From: Steroidobacteraceae bacterium
Lineage (GTDB): Bacteria; Pseudomonadota; Gammaproteobacteria; Steroidobacterales; Steroidobacteraceae
Direction of reading: 5' to 3'
Assembly: GCA_019634915.1 (NCBI GenBank)
Contig: JAHCAN010000007.1
Coordinates: 46,917-110,916 of the forward strand
Length of the DNA: 64,000 nucleotides
Shown: positions 46,902 to 56,444 of the stretch, one piece after another
Layout: each line of letters begins with the position of its first letter
Numbering within the stretch: position 1 is the stretch's first letter
Position numbers and translations under genes: made by a program
Notes under the pieces: generated by a model
Databases searched by the model: none
The model's input: only the letters and a program-made list of their open reading frames with translations
Told to the model about the DNA's origin: nothing

Positions 46902-47303
46902 ATGCCGCGTTTACTGCCCGCACTCGTGATCGCCGCCGTCGCCGCGGCTGCCCCGGTCGCGGCGTATGCCGCCCCGACCGAGGCGCAGCTGAAGCGCGGC
47001 AAGCTGCTGTTCATGCAGTGCCAGGCCTGCCATCAGCTCAAGGCCGGTGCGCCCTCGGTGCTCGGCCCGAATCTCGCCGGCCTGGTGGGCCGCAAGGCCG
47101 CCGCGCTGCCAGGCTTCAGGTACTCGCCCGCGCTGCAGAAGGCGAATCTCAGCTGGGATGCCGCGACGCTTGATCAATGGCTGCAGCGCCCGGGCGCGCT
47201 CGTGCCGGGCAACACGATGGCGTTTGCCGGCATGCCGAAAGCGGAGGATCGGGCGGCGCTGATCGCCTGGCTCACGGTGGAGACCGCCGCGCCGAAGAAG
47301 TAG
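46902..47303 (+). CDS. Class I cytochrome c, periplasmic
   Basis: A 133-residue monoheme cytochrome c. A signal peptide (1-23) precedes the heme motif CQACH (Cys40, Cys43, His44); the sixth ligand is Met106 in PGNTMAFAGM. The fold GPNLAGLVGRKAAALPGFRYSPALQ is typical of mitochondrial-type cytochrome c. GAGGGAG lies six bases ahead of the ATG. In this neighbourhood it could take electrons from a flavoprotein dehydrogenase of the island or, further off, the IorAB enzyme. Confidence 0.93.
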   Translation: MPRLLPALVIAAVAAAAPVAAYAAPTEAQLKRGKLLFMQCQACHQLKAGAPSVLGPNLAGLVGRKAAALPGFRYSPALQKANLSWDAATLDQWLQRPGALVPGNTMAFAGMPKAEDRAALIAWLTVETAAPKK

Positions 47304-47355
47304 GGCGGGGCGCCCCGCGCAGTGGCGCCTCGGAGGCCACGGCCAGGGCGACGCT

Positions 47356-47817
47356 TCAGCCGGGCCAGCGGGCGAGCGCGACGAGCCCGCCGATCGCGAG
47401 CGCGAGCGTCGCGAACGCGGTCAGCACGACCGCGAGCGGCACGACGAACAGCATCAGGCGCGTGCGCCGTATCGTGCGCGCCGGATCGCGCCGCCAGCGA
47501 TCGAGCAGCGCGAGGTTGCGCAGGTGCGGCTTGAACGCGAAGTCGAACAGGTCGCCGGCGAGCGGGATCGCGCCGACCGTCGCGTCGACCAGCACGTTCG
47601 CCAGCATTCTCGCCTGCAGCGAAAGCGGAGCGCCCATCTGCTGCGCGACGAGCACGCCGTAGGCCCCGAAGATCGCGCCGAGGAAATCACCGACACCCGG
47701 GGCGAGGCCGATCAGCGCATCGACGCCGAAGCGCCACTGCGTGCCCGGCACGCGAAAGGCCCGGTCCAGCAGTCCGGCGAGGCGCGCATAGTGCGCGTAG
47801 TGCTCGTCCGGCGTCAT
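47356..47817 (-). CDS. DUF4112 membrane protein
   Basis: A 153-residue protein. The block WRFGVDALIGLAPGVGDFLGAIFGAYGVLVA and AVVLTAFATLALAIGGLVAL are membrane segments; ARMLANVLVDATVGAIPLAGDLFDFAFKPHLRNLALLDRW is the DUF4112 signature. The role of the family is unknown. The ATG overlaps the stop of the alpha/beta hydrolase gene (ATGA), so it is last in a four-gene operon running from 51564. Confidence 0.9.
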   Translation of the reverse strand: MTPDEHYAHYARLAGLLDRAFRVPGTQWRFGVDALIGLAPGVGDFLGAIFGAYGVLVAQQMGAPLSLQARMLANVLVDATVGAIPLAGDLFDFAFKPHLRNLALLDRWRRDPARTIRRTRLMLFVVPLAVVLTAFATLALAIGGLVALARWPG

Positions 47818-48785
47818 CGGGACTCGCGCGGCGGCGCGCCGATCAGTCGGCCGATCTCCTCCCGCAACAGCGCATCGAAGCCCGCGGGGTCTTCCATCAT
47901 CAGGAAGTGACCCCGGCCGGCCATCAGCTGCTGGCGGAATCCCGGGACGAGCTTGCGGATGCGCTCGAGGTCGGGCGTGCCCTGCAGGTCGGAACCGATG
48001 GCGGCGATCGGCACGTGGATCGCGGCGAGCGCCGGGCCGTAGTCGTAATCGTGGAACGCGATCATCGACGGGATCGCGACCTCGGGCGGCGCGAGCGCCA
48101 TGTCGTCGGCCGTCCGCCGCACGAGCACCGGGTCGGCGCCTTCGGCAAAGAAGCGCTCGGCCACCAGCGTGCGCGTCGCGCCGATGTAGTCCGCGCGCAT
48201 CCGCTCGATGAGCTGCCCGAACTCCGTGTCGGCCCCGGCGCGCGGCGGCGCACCGATACTGCCGAAGGCATCGATGCCGATGATGCCGATCACGCGCTCC
48301 GGTCGCTGCCGCGCGGCCTCCAGCGCGACGGCGCCGCCCATCGAATGACCGACGAGCACGGCGTCGCCCACCGGCAGCGCATCGAGCACCGCGGCGACGT
48401 CACCGCCGAAGGCGGCCATGGTCCAGTGCGTACGATTGCGGCCCGATGCGCCGTGGCCCGCGAGGTTGACGGCGACGACCGTGTAGTCGCGTGCCAGATC
48501 GTCGATCTGCGCGTGCCAGTAGTTCGCGTCGCAGGACCAGCCGTGGATCAGCACGATCAGCGGCGTGCCGTGGCCGAATACGCGGTAGTCGATGTGCACG
48601 TTGTCCGCGGCGAGCGCGATACGCGGGGCACCGTTCGCGACGGGAAGGGCGGGCGCGACGGCACCAGTGGCCGCCGGTGGAGCGGGCGGTGGCGCATCGG
48701 ATGGCGCCGAGGAGTGGCGGCTGCACGCGGCGAGCAGCAGCACGGCGAGCGCGAGCGGCGCGCGACGGACCGGGCGCGGGTTCAA
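47814..48785 (-). CDS. Alpha/beta hydrolase lipoprotein
   Basis: A 323-residue hydrolase. The start is a TTG at 48785 that overlaps the MFS stop (TTGA) and has GGGAG about ten bases upstream. The signal ends LLLAAC, with Cys21 lipidated. A Pro/Ala linker (30-50) leads to the hydrolase: HGW (oxyanion region, 81), nucleophile Ser148 in GHSMGG and His in MAGRGHFLMMED, with an acid on strand 7. An outer-membrane or periplasmic esterase that opens a lactone or ester before transport fits the context of a catabolic operon. Substrate unknown. Confidence 0.9.
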   Translation of the reverse strand: MNPRPVRRAPLALAVLLLAACSRHSSAPSDAPPPAPPAATGAVAPALPVANGAPRIALAADNVHIDYRVFGHGTPLIVLIHGWSCDANYWHAQIDDLARDYTVVAVNLAGHGASGRNRTHWTMAAFGGDVAAVLDALPVGDAVLVGHSMGGAVALEAARQRPERVIGIIGIDAFGSIGAPPRAGADTEFGQLIERMRADYIGATRTLVAERFFAEGADPVLVRRTADDMALAPPEVAIPSMIAFHDYDYGPALAAIHVPIAAIGSDLQGTPDLERIRKLVPGFRQQLMAGRGHFLMMEDPAGFDALLREEIGRLIGAPPRESR

Positions 48786-50134
48786 TCCGCCGCTCCCTGC
48801 CTTTCGGCGCCATCGGCGGCGGGCCCGGCGAGCGCCGCCACCTCGGCGCGAAACAGCGGTCGCGCCCACAGGAACAGCAGGCAGGCCGCCACAGCCGCGA
48901 TGCCGGTGACGAGCGCCACCGACCGGCCCACCGCGAGGTCGGAATGGAACAGGCGATCGGTGAGCACTGCCGTGATGAACGGCGCGAAGCCGATGCCGAT
49001 CAGGTTCACGAACAGCAGGTAGATCGCCGACACCTGCGCGCGCATGCGCGGCGGCGTCAGCACGACGACTGCCGTGGCCCCGGCGCCGAACGGAAACGAC
49101 GTGAAGAACCCGATCGGCACCAGCAGCACGCTCGCGAGCACGACGCTGTCGGTCAGCATGCACCACACGGCGAGCGGCGCGAGCGCCACGGCCGCGGTCA
49201 TGCCGACGCGCAGCGCGGCGTCGGTCGCACCGGCCGCGCGCCACCGGTCGGTGAGCCAGCCGCCGGTCAGGATGCCGGCCGTGCCGAAGACGGCGATCGC
49301 GATGCCGAGGCGCAGCCCGGCCCCAGGCACGGTGAGCCCGTGCAGCCGCACGAAATGCTGCACGCCCCAGATCTGGTAGACGTTCATCACCATGCCGAGT
49401 ACCGCGAAGCCGAGGATCATCGTGCTGTACACGCGCCAGCGCCGCGCCATGTAGGCGAGCGTCGCCGGCACCGACACGCGCGTGCTGTCGCCCGGCCGGC
49501 GGCGCCGCGCGGGCTCCCGCACGGTCAGCGTCAGCAGCGCGAGCGCGAGTCCCGGCACGCCGACGATGAAGAACACGAGCTGCCAGGCGCGTACCGTGCC
49601 GACCAGCGGCAGCACGTATTCGGGCGCGCCCGAGACGGCCTGGATCACGAGCCCGCCGATGATCAGTGCGAGGCCGACGCCTACCGGCAGGCCGAACATG
49701 AATACCGACAAGGCGCGGCCGAGGCGCTTTTCCGGGAAGCTGTCGCCCGCCATCGAATACGCGCCCGGCGACAGCGCCGCCTCGCCGATCGCGACCCCGA
49801 TGCGGGCGAACGCGAGCTGCGTGAAGTTGCGCGCGAGGCCGCAGAACGCCGTCATCGCGCTCCACAGCGCGACGCTCGCCGCGATGATGTTGCGCCGGTT
49901 GTAACGGTCGATCGCCCAGGCGACCGGCACGCCGATCACCGTGTAGAAGATCGCGAACACGAAGCCGTAGAGCAGCGACATCTGCGTGTCGCTGATGCCG
50001 AGGTCGGCACGGATCGGCCCGACCAGCAGCCCGAGGATCACCCGGTCGATGAACGACAGGATGTAGCCGAGCATCAGGATGCCGACCATGTACCAGGCGG
50101 TGGCCGGGCGCGGCCACGGGGCGGTGTCGTTCAT
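48782..50134 (-). CDS. MFS transporter, spinster-like (2)
   Basis: A 450-residue 12-helix carrier close in type to that at 41560: GYILSFIDRVILGLLVGPIRADLGISDTQMSLLYGFVFAIFYT, then GVPVAWAIDRYNRRNII and GVAIGEAALSPGAYSMAGDSFP. Such carriers import organic acids or lipids. The ATG overlaps the stop of the FAD oxidase (ATGA). It is one of two paralogues in this island, each paired with its own flavoprotein, which suggests two related routes for similar compounds. Confidence 0.9.
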   Translation of the reverse strand: MNDTAPWPRPATAWYMVGILMLGYILSFIDRVILGLLVGPIRADLGISDTQMSLLYGFVFAIFYTVIGVPVAWAIDRYNRRNIIAASVALWSAMTAFCGLARNFTQLAFARIGVAIGEAALSPGAYSMAGDSFPEKRLGRALSVFMFGLPVGVGLALIIGGLVIQAVSGAPEYVLPLVGTVRAWQLVFFIVGVPGLALALLTLTVREPARRRRPGDSTRVSVPATLAYMARRWRVYSTMILGFAVLGMVMNVYQIWGVQHFVRLHGLTVPGAGLRLGIAIAVFGTAGILTGGWLTDRWRAAGATDAALRVGMTAAVALAPLAVWCMLTDSVVLASVLLVPIGFFTSFPFGAGATAVVVLTPPRMRAQVSAIYLLFVNLIGIGFAPFITAVLTDRLFHSDLAVGRSVALVTGIAAVAACLLFLWARPLFRAEVAALAGPAADGAERQGAAD

Positions 50135-51564
50135 GCGCTGCGCAGGACCTTGCCGGGATTCATGATGCCGTTCGGGTCGAAGCTTTGCTTGATCGCGCGC
50201 ATCAGCTCGAGCTCGACCGGAGGGGCGTAGCGCTCGAGCTCGTCGACCTTGAGCCGGCCGATGCCGTGCTCGGCGCTGATGCTGCCGCCGAACGCGGCGA
50301 CAAGGTCGTGCACGTACCGGCGTATCTCGTCGGCGCTGGCGACGAGCTTCAGCGGGTCGGTGTCACGGCGTGCGTTCACGTTGAAATGCAGATTGCCGTC
50401 GCCGACGTGGCCGTAGGCGACGAGCACGGCGTGCTGTACGTGCGCGGCGATCCAGGCCGAGGCCTCCTCGACGAAGCGCGGCAGCGCGCCGATCGGCAGC
50501 GCGATGTCGTGCTTCAGGCTCGGGCCCTCGGCGCGCTGTGCCTCGGGGATCGATTCGCGCAGCCGCCAGAACGCCGCGCGCTGGCGCTCGTTCTGCGCGA
50601 GCGCCGCGTCGTCGAGCAGGCCGCCGTCCATCGCGTCGCGCAGCGCGCTCTCGAGCATCGAGTCGAGCGGATCGTCGGCGCGCGACGAGGTCAGCTCGCA
50701 CAGCACGCACCACGGATACTCGCCGGCGAGCGGCTGCGACACGCCGGGTATGTGGCGCGTCGTCAGGTCGATCGCGATCTGCGGGATCAGCTCGAACGAG
50801 CTGACGCGATCGCCGCTCGTCTCGCGCAGCAGGTTCAGCAGGCCGACTGCGGCGGCCACGTTGCGCACCGCGACGAACGCAGTCGCGGTCGCGCGCGGCC
50901 GCGGCATCAGCCGCAGGCTCGCGGCCGTGATCACGCCGAGCGTGCCCTCGGCGCCGAGGAACAGCGACTTCACGTCGTAGCCGGTGTTGTCCTTGCGCAG
51001 CGCGCCGAGCGAGGCGAGCACGCGGCCGTCGGCGAGCACGACTTCGAGGCCCAGCACGAGGTCGCGCGCCATGCCGTAGCGCACGACGTTCAGGCCGCCG
51101 GCATTGGTCGACAGGTTGCCGCCGAGCTGGCAGCTGCCCTCCGAGCCGAGGCTCAGCGGCAGGTAGCGGTCGGCAGCCTGCGCCGCGCGCTGCAGGTTCG
51201 CGAGGATGCAGCCCGCTTCGGCCACCATCGAGTAATTGGCCGCGTCGATCGAGCGCACGCGCGCCATGCGGCCGAGCGACAGCACGACCTGCCGGCCCGA
51301 CTCATCCGGCGTCGCGCCGCCGCAGTAGCCGGTGTTGCCGCCCTGCGGCACGACGCCGATACCGGTACCGTTGCAGAACGCGAGCAGCTGCGAGACCTCC
51401 TCGACCGAGGCGGGCCGCAGCACGGCGAGCGCCGCGCCCTCGTAGAGGCGGCGCTGGTCGACGAGGTAGGGGGCGATCGTCTCGCGGTCGGTCAGTACCG
51501 CCGACTCGCCGAGGATGCGCCGGAAGCCGGCGAGCGCCACCTTGTCGGTTACGGTCGCTGGCAT
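50131..51564 (-). CDS. FAD-binding D-2-hydroxyacid dehydrogenase-like protein
   Basis: A 477-residue flavoprotein of the VAO/PCMH fold. The FAD site is VVPQGGNTGYCGGATP (about 72-87), with SLGSEGSCQLGGNLSTNAGGLNVVRYG and KSLFLGAEGTLGVITAASLRLMP; YGHVGDGNLHFNV and ISAEHGIGRLK belong to the C-terminal substrate domain with a metal-binding His pair. It matches D-2-hydroxyglutarate/D-lactate dehydrogenases, giving a 2-oxoacid and passing electrons to a quinone or cytochrome. First gene of the FAD-MFS-hydrolase-DUF4112 operon. Confidence 0.9.
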   Translation of the reverse strand: MPATVTDKVALAGFRRILGESAVLTDRETIAPYLVDQRRLYEGAALAVLRPASVEEVSQLLAFCNGTGIGVVPQGGNTGYCGGATPDESGRQVVLSLGRMARVRSIDAANYSMVAEAGCILANLQRAAQAADRYLPLSLGSEGSCQLGGNLSTNAGGLNVVRYGMARDLVLGLEVVLADGRVLASLGALRKDNTGYDVKSLFLGAEGTLGVITAASLRLMPRPRATATAFVAVRNVAAAVGLLNLLRETSGDRVSSFELIPQIAIDLTTRHIPGVSQPLAGEYPWCVLCELTSSRADDPLDSMLESALRDAMDGGLLDDAALAQNERQRAAFWRLRESIPEAQRAEGPSLKHDIALPIGALPRFVEEASAWIAAHVQHAVLVAYGHVGDGNLHFNVNARRDTDPLKLVASADEIRRYVHDLVAAFGGSISAEHGIGRLKVDELERYAPPVELELMRAIKQSFDPNGIMNPGKVLRSA

Positions 51565-51577
51565 CGCCGTGGCGTGC

Positions 51578-52465
<888 letters not shown>

Positions 52466-52575
52466 CGCCGGCGTGGACGCTCCGGAATCGAACCACTGGA
52501 CCAGTGCGCGCAGCAGGCGCGCGACGCCGCGCGGCGCGGCAGGCGGGACGGCTTCGGTAACGATGCCGGAGCCCC

Positions 52576-53442
52576 TTACGTTCGCGCCGTGCGCAGCGCC
52601 TGGATGCGCTCGTCGAGGGGCGGGTGGCTCATGAACAGGCGCTTCAGGCCCGCGCCGGGGCCGCCGGCGATGCCGAAGGCCGCCATCTGCGACGGCAGCG
52701 GCTGCGGATGCGCGGCCTTCAGCCGCTCGAGCGCGGCGATCATGTTGGTGGTGCCCGCCAGATGGGCGCCGCCCGCGTCGGCGCGGAATTCGCGCTGGCG
52801 CGAGAACCACATGACGATCATGTTGGCGAGGATGCCGAGCACGAGCTGGGCGACGATCACGGTCGCGAAATAGGCCATGCCACGGCCATCCCCGCGCCGG
52901 TCGACGAGGTTGCCGATCACGCGTGCGAGGAAGATCACGAAGGTGTTCACGACGCCCTGGATCAGGGTGAGCGTGACCATGTCGCCGTTGGCGACGTGGC
53001 TGATCTCGTGGCCGAGGACGGCCTCGGCTTCCTTCTGGTTCATCGAGCGCAGCAGCCCGGAACTCACGGCGACGAGTGCGGCGTCACGGCGCGCGCCGGT
53101 GGCGAAGGCGTTCGGCTGTGGCGAATCGAAGATGCCGACCTCGGGCATGCCGATGCCGGCCTGCTCGGCCTGCGCCCGCACGGTGCTGACGAGCCACTGC
53201 TCGGTCGCATTGGCGGGCTGGGTGATCACGCGCACGCCCATCGAACGCTTTGCCATCCACTTCGACATCGCCAGCGAGATCAGCGCGCCACCGAAGCCGA
53301 AGATCGCCGCGAAGATCAGCAGGCCGGTCAGATTGCCGCCCTGCGTCGCGAGGTACTGGTCGACGCCGAACAGCCGCGCGACGATCGTCAGCACGAAGAT
53401 GACGGCGAGGTTCGTCGCGAGGAACAGGATGATTCGCTTCAT
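52576..53442 (-). CDS. htpX: Membrane zinc protease HtpX
   Basis: A 288-residue inner-membrane M48 protease. Two N-terminal helices (residues 4-22 and 38-58) precede HEISH at 145-149; a further helix pair follows ([15 protein letters not shown] and [21 protein letters not shown]), then [14 protein letters not shown], with the third zinc ligand. HtpX degrades misfolded membrane proteins with FtsH. The [15 protein letters not shown] end is typical. It lies ahead of the desaturase, a pairing that may reflect membrane stress. Confidence 0.95.
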   Translation of the reverse strand: MKRIILFLATNLAVIFVLTIVARLFGVDQYLATQGGNLTGLLIFAAIFGFGGALISLAMSKWMAKRSMGVRVITQPANATEQWLVSTVRAQAEQAGIGMPEVGIFDSPQPNAFATGARRDAALVAVSSGLLRSMNQKEAEAVLGHEISHVANGDMVTLTLIQGVVNTFVIFLARVIGNLVDRRGDGRGMAYFATVIVAQLVLGILANMIVMWFSRQREFRADAGGAHLAGTTNMIAALERLKAAHPQPLPSQMAAFGIAGGPGAGLKRLFMSHPPLDERIQALRTART

Positions 53443-53553
53443 TGCTTTCCCGGGTCTCGTGGTTGAGGGGTACGCAGACCCCGTGGGGCAGACTTGGGGG
53501 CGAGGCCCGCGAATTCAAGAGCCGTGGCGGCAGCGCGCCCGGCGCGGCCGGGC

Positions 53554-53895
53554 TCAGCGATCCTCGTCCTCGTCGTCATCGTCGTCCCAGTCGTCGTCGT
53601 CATCATCGTCGTCGTCCCAATCGTCGTCATCGTCCTCGTCGTCGTCATCATCGTCTTCATCATCATCATCATCGTCGTCGTCGCGATCGGCCCAGCCCTC
53701 GGGCTCGCTGACCTTCTCGAGATCCATTTCGTGCCAGGTTTCGACGTCGATTTCCTCGATCTCGCCATCGAGATACTCGAGCTCGATCAGCTCGGAATCC
53801 TCGTCCACCGTGAGCACCCGGAAGGTCTCCTCTTCCTCGACGTTCTCGTACCACTGGCCGGGGGTAGGCTCGAAGTCTCTGCTCACGGTGGGCAT
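53554..53895 (-). CDS. DUF6763-like acidic protein with poly-Asp tail
   Basis: A 113-residue protein. Residues 1-70 form a small folded domain (MPTVSRDFEPTPGQWYENVE, then TFRVLTVDEDSELIELEYLDGEIEEIDVETWHEM) known to me from gammaproteobacteria such as Woeseia and Nevskia types, of unknown role. Residues 71-112 are almost only Asp with a few Glu and Trp, encoded by a GAC/GAT repeat. ATG 53895 starts the conserved sequence. The tail could bind calcium or other divalent metals or mimic nucleic acid. Repeat length is likely variable between strains. Confidence 0.8.
   Translation of the reverse strand: MPTVSRDFEPTPGQWYENVEEEETFRVLTVDEDSELIELEYLDGEIEEIDVETWHEMDLEKVSEPEGWADRDDDDDDDDEDDDDDDEDDDDDWDDDDDDDDDWDDDDDEDEDR
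53557..53690. repeat. GTC/ATC trinucleotide microsatellite (poly-Asp codons)
   Basis: About 130 bases of near-continuous GTC and ATC triplets on the + strand, interrupted by TCC and CCA triplets. Read on the - strand they are Asp codons with occasional Glu and Trp. Most interruptions keep the frame, pointing to selection for acidity rather than a free-running repeat. Confidence 0.85.
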
Positions 53896-53995
53896 CCTGT
53901 AGTCGACTCGGAATAGTATGCGATGCCCCCGGAGCCGAGGCAACGCGGCGATACCGTATACTCGGAGCCGATCCCCATCGGTCTTCCCGCCTGCC

Positions 53996-55180
53996 ATGCA
54001 CAACAGACGACCGGCCACGCCGGCCTCGCCGCTCGCCCGGGCCCGACGCATCGTCGTCAAGGTCGGCTCGGCGCTGCTCGTCGACGCGGCGACCGGGCGT
54101 CTGAACCGCGCCTGGCTCGAAACGCTCGCCGGGGACCTGCTGCGGCTCAGGGAGCGGGGCCAGGAGGTGATCCTGGTGTCCTCCGGCGCGATCGCGCTCG
54201 GACGACGCCAGCTCGGGCTGTCGCGCGGGGCGCTGCGCCTCGAGGAAAGCCAGGCCGCCGCGGCGGTCGGGCAGATCCGCCTCGCGCATGCCTATAAAGA
54301 GGTGTTCGACGCGCACGGCGTCACGGTCGCCCAGGTGCTGCTGACGCTGGAGGACAGCGAACGCCGCCGCCGCTATCTGAACGCGCGCGCGACGCTGTCC
54401 GGGCTGCTCGCGCTCGGCGCGCTGCCGGTGATCAACGAGAACGACACGGTCGCGACCAGCGAGATCCGCTACGGCGACAACGACCGGCTCGCCGCGCGTG
54501 TCGCGCAGATGACCTCGGCCGACTGCGTCGTGCTGCTCTCCGACGTCGATGGTCTCTACACGGCCGATCCGAACCGTGACCCGGCGGCGAAGCTGATCGA
54601 GCGCGTGCCGCGCGTGACGCCGCAGATCGAGGCGGCGGCGGGCACCGCGCGCTCGGATTTCGGCACCGGCGGCATGGCGACCAAGGTGGCCGCCGCGAAG
54701 ATCGCGGTATCGGCCGGCGCGCACCTGTGCATCGCGGCCGGCGCGCACCGCCATCCGGTGCGGCGCGTCGAGGACGGCGCGCCGTGCACCTGGTTCGCGC
54801 CGCAGGGCAATCCGCGCGCCGCGCGCAAGCAGTGGATCGCCGGCACGCTGCGTCCGCGAGGCGCGCTGGTCGTCGACGAGGGCGCGCTGCGCGCGCTGCG
54901 CGCCGGCAAGAGCCTGCTGCCGGCCGGCGTGATCGGCACGCGCGGCCACTATGACCGCGGCGACACCGTGAGCGTGCTCGCCGCCGACGGGAGCGAATTC
55001 GCGCGCGGCATCGCGGCGTACGCCGACGGCGACCTCACGCGCATCATGGGTCGCAAGACCGCCGAGATCGCCGCGCTGCTCGGCTACCGTGGCCGTGACG
55101 AAATGATCCACCGCGACGATCTGGTCATCGTGGCCGAAGAGGCCGCGCCGGCCGCGACGCCGGAGCCGGCGCATGACTGA
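53996..55180 (+). CDS. proB: Glutamate 5-kinase
   Basis: First enzyme of proline synthesis, phosphorylating glutamate. A 394-residue protein with the amino-acid kinase domain ([84 protein letters not shown]) and a C-terminal PUA domain (about 285-380, [37 protein letters not shown]), the long form of ProB. ATG 53996 is chosen over an upstream in-frame ATG without ribosome site. The stop lies within the start of proA (8-base overlap), making a coupled operon. Confidence 0.96.
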   Translation: MHNRRPATPASPLARARRIVVKVGSALLVDAATGRLNRAWLETLAGDLLRLRERGQEVILVSSGAIALGRRQLGLSRGALRLEESQAAAAVGQIRLAHAYKEVFDAHGVTVAQVLLTLEDSERRRRYLNARATLSGLLALGALPVINENDTVATSEIRYGDNDRLAARVAQMTSADCVVLLSDVDGLYTADPNRDPAAKLIERVPRVTPQIEAAAGTARSDFGTGGMATKVAAAKIAVSAGAHLCIAAGAHRHPVRRVEDGAPCTWFAPQGNPRAARKQWIAGTLRPRGALVVDEGALRALRAGKSLLPAGVIGTRGHYDRGDTVSVLAADGSEFARGIAAYADGDLTRIMGRKTAEIAALLGYRGRDEMIHRDDLVIVAEEAAPAATPEPAHD

Positions 55181-56444
55181 GAGCGCGGCCGACGTCCCGG
55201 CGATGATGACCGGCCTCGGGCGCGCGGCCCGGGCGGCAGCGCCGGTGCTGGCGGCGGCGGGCACCGCACAGAAGAACACCGCGCTGACCGCCGCGGCACT
55301 CGCGATGCGCGCGCAGGTCGGGCGGATCCTCGACGCCAACGCAGCCGACATGGCCGCCCCGCGCGCGAAGGGACTCGGCCCGGCGATGCTCGACCGGCTG
55401 CGGCTCGATGCCGCGCGCGTCGAGGCGATCGCGCGCGGGCTCGAGGAGGTCGCGCGATTGCCCGATCCGGTCGGCGCGATCGACGCCGAGTGGCAGCGGC
55501 CGAACGGCCTGCGCATCCAGCGCGTGCGCGTGCCGCTCGGCGTGATCGGCATCATCTACGAGAGCCGGCCGAACGTGACGGCCGACGCCGGCGCGCTCGC
55601 GCTGAAGGCGGGCAATCCGGCGATCCTGCGCGGCGGTTCGGAAAGCGGTGCGTCGAATCGCGCGATCCACGCCTGCCTCGTCGCCGGGCTGGAATCAGCC
55701 GGCCTGCCGCGTGCGGCGATCCAGCTCGTGCCGACGGCCGATCGCGATGCGGTCGGCTACATGCTCGCCTCGATGCGCGAATACCTCGACGTGCTCGTGC
55801 CCCGTGGCGGCAAGGCGCTGGTCGCGCGCGTGCAGGCCGAGGCGCGCGTGCCGGTGATCGGCCATCTCGAGGGCGTCTGCCATGTGTATGTCGATCGTGA
55901 TGCCGACCCGGCGATGGCGGTGTCGATCGTGCACAACGCGAAGCTGCGCCGTACCGGCATCTGCGGCGCGGCCGAGACGCTGCTGGTCGATCGCGGCGCG
56001 CCGGCGCTGCTCGCGCCGCTGGTGCGCGACCTGCTCGATGCGGGCTGCGAAGTGCGCGGCGACGCGGCCGTGCAGGCGGTCGATCCACGGGTACGGGCCG
56101 CCGCGGAGGAGGACTGGGCGACCGAGTATCTCGACGCGGTGATCGCGGTGCGTGTCGTCGACGGCGTCGACGGCGCGATCGAACACATCGCGCGCTACGG
56201 CACGGCGCATACCGAGTCGATCGTCACGGGCAACGACGCGACCGCCGAGCGCTTCCTCGCGCGCGTCGACAGCGCGATCGTGATGCACAACGCGTCGACG
56301 CAGTTCGCCGATGGCGGCGAGTTCGGCATGGGCGCCGAAATCGGCATTTCGACCGACCGCTTCCACGCGCGCGGGCCGGTCGGCGTCGAGCAGCTGACGA
56401 GCTACAAGTACGTGGTGCGCGGCGCGGGTCAGACCCGCGCCTGA
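55173..56444 (+). CDS. proA: Gamma-glutamyl phosphate reductase
   Basis: Second enzyme of proline synthesis, NADPH-dependent. A 423-residue protein of the aldehyde dehydrogenase superfamily. The catalytic Cys is in [54 protein letters not shown] is the cofactor region, and the end [36 protein letters not shown] is diagnostic. It overlaps proB by eight bases and, tail to tail, the fused moaE-moeB gene by 16. Confidence 0.96.
   Translation: MTESAADVPAMMTGLGRAARAAAPVLAAAGTAQKNTALTAAALAMRAQVGRILDANAADMAAPRAKGLGPAMLDRLRLDAARVEAIARGLEEVARLPDPVGAIDAEWQRPNGLRIQRVRVPLGVIGIIYESRPNVTADAGALALKAGNPAILRGGSESGASNRAIHACLVAGLESAGLPRAAIQLVPTADRDAVGYMLASMREYLDVLVPRGGKALVARVQAEARVPVIGHLEGVCHVYVDRDADPAMAVSIVHNAKLRRTGICGAAETLLVDRGAPALLAPLVRDLLDAGCEVRGDAAVQAVDPRVRAAAEEDWATEYLDAVIAVRVVDGVDGAIEHIARYGTAHTESIVTGNDATAERFLARVDSAIVMHNASTQFADGGEFGMGAEIGISTDRFHARGPVGVEQLTSYKYVVRGAGQTRA

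Noticed and set aside
53557-53690. CRISPR-like or structural DNA repeat
   Set aside because: The triplets are in frame with a conserved gene on the minus strand and explained as Asp codons; there are no spacers.
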